Of a stretch of DNA of 7,656 bases, positions 5,664-7,656 are shown piece by piece. This DNA is from Muribaculaceae bacterium. GTDB lineage: Bacteria; Bacteroidota; Bacteroidia; Bacteroidales; Muribaculaceae. The position numbers and the translations under genes are program-made. The notes below the pieces were generated by a model. The model saw nothing but the letters and a program-made list of their open reading frames with translations. It had not been told where the DNA came from and ran no database searches. Position 1 is the stretch's first letter, and every line of letters begins with the position of its first letter. The stretch is taken from contig VSPF01000136.1 in the NCBI GenBank assembly GCA_009775195.1, positions 1-7,656 on the forward strand. Direction: 5' to 3'.

Positions 5664-6995
5664 ATGAGCGACGCGCTGCCCCGCGAGAGGCTGATGCAAT
5701 ACGTGTGGCAGCACCGCCTGTGGCTGCCGGCCGACATGCGCACTGTCGACGGCACCCCAATCGAAGTCATCGACCCCGGCCTGCCGAACAACGACGCAGG
5801 GCCCGACTTCTTCAACGCCAAGTTACGGATTGGCGACCGACTGTGGGCCGGGAATGTAGAAATACACGTCCGGGCCTCAGACTGGTATGCCCACGGACAC
5901 GACCGTGACCATGCCTACGACACGGTTATCCTCCACGTTGTCGACACCGACGACTGCCGCATCACACGCCCCGGCGGCGATGTCATCCCCCAGACCGTGC
6001 TGGCCTGTGCGCGCGACTTCAGCAAGTCGTACCACGAGATGGTCGACAGGCCGGGGCCCGGTCTGGCTTGTGCAGCCGAAATCGCCTCGCTACCGTCGAT
6101 TTATATCTCCGACTGGCTCACGGCCCTCGCATTCGAACGCCTCTATGCCAAGGCCGACCGCGTAGAACAACTCACCAAGCGACTCAACGGCGACTGGCGC
6201 GAAGCAGTCTATGTCACCCTGGCCCGTGCATTAGGTTTCCACACCAACAGCGATGCTTTCGAGCGGCTGGCACTGGCCACGCCGCTGTCGCGACTGCTAC
6301 ACCACCAGGGCGACCTCGCCACAATCGAGGGCACGCTCTTCGGACAGGCAGGATTGCTCCCCTCCATACCCACAGGTACTCCCGAGGGTGACTATGCGGC
6401 CAGGCTGGGCGGCGAACATCGTTTCCTGGCGGCAAAATACGGCCTCACGCCCCTGCGCAGCCCGGGGTGGAAGATGGCCCGTATGCGTCCGCAAAACTTC
6501 CCACACCGACGCATAGCCGTACTTGCGGCAACAGTATCGGAAGGCTTCAGCATAGCGCGGCGCATCCTCAATGTGCGCAACGCCGACGATGCCGTCAGGC
6601 TTTTCGACGTACAGCCCGGGCCGTTCTGGGCCTCGCACTACACATTCGAGCCCTCGCAGGGCCGTGTCGGCACCGCCCTGGGGAGCAATTCCGTCAACAC
6701 ACTCATAATCAACGTCGTCGTGCCGGTCATCTATGCCTATGGCCGCTGCTATGGCAACAACGACATGCAGGAGGCCGCCGTCGACATACTGCAAGGCTTG
6801 CCACCCGAGCAAAATTCGGTAATCCGCCTCTTCGAGGCCGGGGGCATATCATGCGGCGATTCGTTCACCAGCCAGGCCCTGCTCGAGTTGCGCCGCAACT
6901 ACTGCGAACCGCGCAAATGCCTCTACTGCCGCCTTGGCCACCGTTTCCTCGCCCACAAGGCAATACTGCGCCCAACTACAACCCAAAACTTATAA
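5664..6995 (+). CDS. DUF2851 family protein
   Basis: Member of the DUF2851 family, which is common in Bacteroidetes and has no established function. At 443 residues it is full length. The N-terminal signature is clear: a W-rich helix (YVWQHRLW, 13-20), NNDAGPDFFNAKL at 42-54, GNVEIHVRASDWYAHGH at 63-79 and YDTVILHVV at 85-93. The C-terminus has a cysteine group NYCEPRKCLYCRLGHRF (Cys414, Cys419 and Cys422, with Cys397 upstream) that could bind a metal or cluster. There is no signal peptide or membrane segment, so it should be cytoplasmic. The spacing of Asp48 and Glu66 with the I-H that follows recalls a PD-(D/E)XK nuclease core with His in place of Lys; this is inference. It starts 4 nt after ribE and is likely translated from the same mRNA, though no functional link to flavin metabolism is known to me. 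Confidence 0.92.
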   Translation: MSDALPRERLMQYVWQHRLWLPADMRTVDGTPIEVIDPGLPNNDAGPDFFNAKLRIGDRLWAGNVEIHVRASDWYAHGHDRDHAYDTVILHVVDTDDCRITRPGGDVIPQTVLACARDFSKSYHEMVDRPGPGLACAAEIASLPSIYISDWLTALAFERLYAKADRVEQLTKRLNGDWREAVYVTLARALGFHTNSDAFERLALATPLSRLLHHQGDLATIEGTLFGQAGLLPSIPTGTPEGDYAARLGGEHRFLAAKYGLTPLRSPGWKMARMRPQNFPHRRIAVLAATVSEGFSIARRILNVRNADDAVRLFDVQPGPFWASHYTFEPSQGRVGTALGSNSVNTLIINVVVPVIYAYGRCYGNNDMQEAAVDILQGLPPEQNSVIRLFEAGGISCGDSFTSQALLELRRNYCEPRKCLYCRLGHRFLAHKAILRPTTTQNL

Positions 6996-7097
6996 ATACG
7001 ACGAGACTCGCCCCACAAGCCTCGCTAAACAGCTATATGCCAACGCATTAGCATTATTTGCATCACCATTCCTCACAACTGCCTGATATGCAACGAC

Positions 7098-7137
7098 TTG
7101 CAAGGTGAGGCAAAATCAATTTTGCCTCACCTTGCAA
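7098..7137. terminator. Perfect 18-19 bp hairpin after DUF2851, probable transcript end
   Basis: TTGCAAGGTGAGGCAAAAT (7098-7116) is the exact reverse complement of ATTTTGCCTCACCTTGCAA (7119-7137). It lies 102 nt after the DUF2851 stop. The stem is G+C-rich in its middle and A/T at the apex; no U-tract follows, so it is not a textbook intrinsic terminator. It would stop or protect the ribE-DUF2851 transcript, or act in either direction. A mobile palindromic element is the alternative. Confidence 0.6.
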
Positions 7138-7194
7138 ACAGCTAATAATCAAGACAATGCCAAACGCATTGAGGCAAAAAAATATCGATGATAT

Positions 7195-7226
7195 TTTGCT
7201 CGTAGTGCCTGGATGTCTTAATTTTG
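7195..7226 (+). promoter_or_regulatory. Bacteroidetes-type promoter of the beta-barrel gene
   Basis: TTTG (7195-7198), a 20-nt spacer and TAATTTTG (7219-7226) match both consensus halves, with the same spacing as the promoter at 3224-3255. Predicted transcription start is near 7233, leaving a leader of about 19 nt before ATG 7252. The -33 element sits in the right arm of the inverted repeat AAAATATC/GATATTTT (7179-7197), a possible operator. Confidence 0.65.
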
Positions 7227-7251
7227 TATTTTTAAACCATCATCGCACATT

Positions 7252-7656
7252 ATGGGAACCATTCGCACCACAGTTACAATATGTCTATTATGCCTTGTGT
7301 CAGTAATCGGGAGCGCCGAACCCCTACCCGTACAAAGAATAGAGGGCTAAATCCGCGCCGGCATGGGCTTGCCTTTCGACAATAAATATTATGGCAATAA
7401 ATCTTATGGAGCCCTCAACGTCGGACTCGAATTGCGCTATAACTTCAAAAATACCGGCTGGGATTGTGGGGTAATAGCACAAATTGTCAGCAATGGATAC
7501 GAAAGCGAAGAACCTGGTCCGTCGATATCTCATTCATATTGGGGCCTTTCTTTTTGTGGGAACTTCAATTTCAGACAAGGCCATAGAATAAACCCATTCG
7601 CGGGCCTGGCATTAGGCACAGCCCTCACCGACGACGGCTCACTCGTTCTCGTCTCA
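7252..7656 (+). pseudogene. Outer-membrane beta-barrel protein with in-frame stop codon, 3' end outside the window
   Basis: The ATG at 7252 begins a clear signal peptide (MGTIRTTVTICLLCLVSVIGSA, cleavage probably after GSA). The reading frame meets TAA at 7348-7350 (codon 33) and then stays open in the same frame for 102 codons to the window edge. The downstream part is typical beta-barrel sequence: IRAGMGLPFDNKYY, ALNVGLELRYNF, GVIAQIVSNGY, YWGLSFCGNFNF and INPFAGLALGTAL, alternating hydrophobic strands with turns of G, N and D. A restart at ATG 7363 is in frame but would lack an export signal. The gene therefore looks like a porin-like or OmpX/OmpW-style barrel protein broken by one nonsense change, unless the base is a consensus error. 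Its sequence is more AT-rich than its neighbours (23 G/C of 60 in 7381-7440). No ligand or partner is visible. Confidence 0.75.

Larger units (their letters stand above)
6996..7251. other. Non-coding spacer of 256 nt
   Basis: No convincing gene is present on either strand. It contains a strong hairpin (7098-7137), two pairs of short direct repeats (AAACAGCTA at 7027-7035 and 7136-7144; ATGCCAACGCATT at 7037-7049 and ATGCCAAACGCATT at 7157-7170), a second smaller inverted repeat AAAATATC/GATATTTT (7179-7197) and a promoter at 7195-7226. It is visibly more AT-rich than the genes before it. Confidence 0.6.

Noticed and set aside
5303..5821. 172-codon open frame on the - strand across the ribE-DUF2851 junction
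   Set aside because: Antisense to two well-supported genes and spanning their boundary; no start signal or family features.
6297..6812. 171-codon open frame on the - strand
   Set aside because: Mirror of the DUF2851 gene, low-complexity residue content.
6467..7051. 194-codon open frame on the + strand running past the DUF2851 end
   Set aside because: Out-of-frame shadow rich in R, H, P and Q; no start context and no motifs.
6996..7251. CRISPR array or tRNA in the long spacer
   Set aside because: The repeats are two-copy, short and irregular, and no cloverleaf can be folded by eye.
7324..7533. 69-codon open frame on the - strand over the barrel gene
   Set aside because: The + strand shows a signal peptide and beta strands in one frame; the antisense frame is explained by that.

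Overview
The window looks like chromosomal DNA from a GC-rich member of the Bacteroidales, perhaps a Muribaculaceae-type gut bacterium; the family level is inference. Three things support this: exact matches to the Bacteroidetes promoter consensus (TTTG, about 20 nt, TAnnTTTG), A-rich start regions without Shine-Dalgarno sequences, and two proteins of Bacteroidetes-rich families (DUF5106 and DUF2851). All genes lie on the + strand.

Layout. (1) 1-2262: end of a cell-surface polysaccharide block, with the C-terminal two thirds of an oligosaccharide flippase whose stop overlaps the start (ATGA) of a family-4-type glycosyltransferase. The glycosyltransferase ends inside an AT-rich hairpin, followed by a spacer of TTAACCC-like units. 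(2) 2354-3223: an exported thioredoxin-fold DUF5106 protein with a CHNC active site. (3) 3276-4987: a large unrecognised membrane-anchored protein whose reading frame is split at a run of seven A. The upstream part is cytoplasmic and beta-rich; the downstream part carries one transmembrane helix and a periplasmic tail. Tandem Bacteroidetes-type promoters precede it. (4) 5048-6995: riboflavin synthase (alpha chain) and, 4 nt later, a DUF2851 protein, probably co-transcribed. (5) 6996-7251: non-coding spacer with a near-perfect 18-19 bp hairpin, short degenerate direct repeats and a strong promoter match. (6) 7252-7656: the start of an outer-membrane beta-barrel gene with a signal peptide and an in-frame TAA at codon 33. 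It runs off the window.

Flippase and glycosyltransferase act together in building and exporting surface glycan. Riboflavin synthase makes the FMN/FAD precursor. The other genes have no pathway visible from the sequence. The least expected observations are the split membrane protein at the A7 run, the nonsense codon in the beta-barrel gene that still has an excellent promoter, the hairpin that encodes the C-terminus of the glycosyltransferase, and a nuclease-like residue pattern in DUF2851. Two disrupted genes so close together could also reflect consensus errors in an assembled genome.
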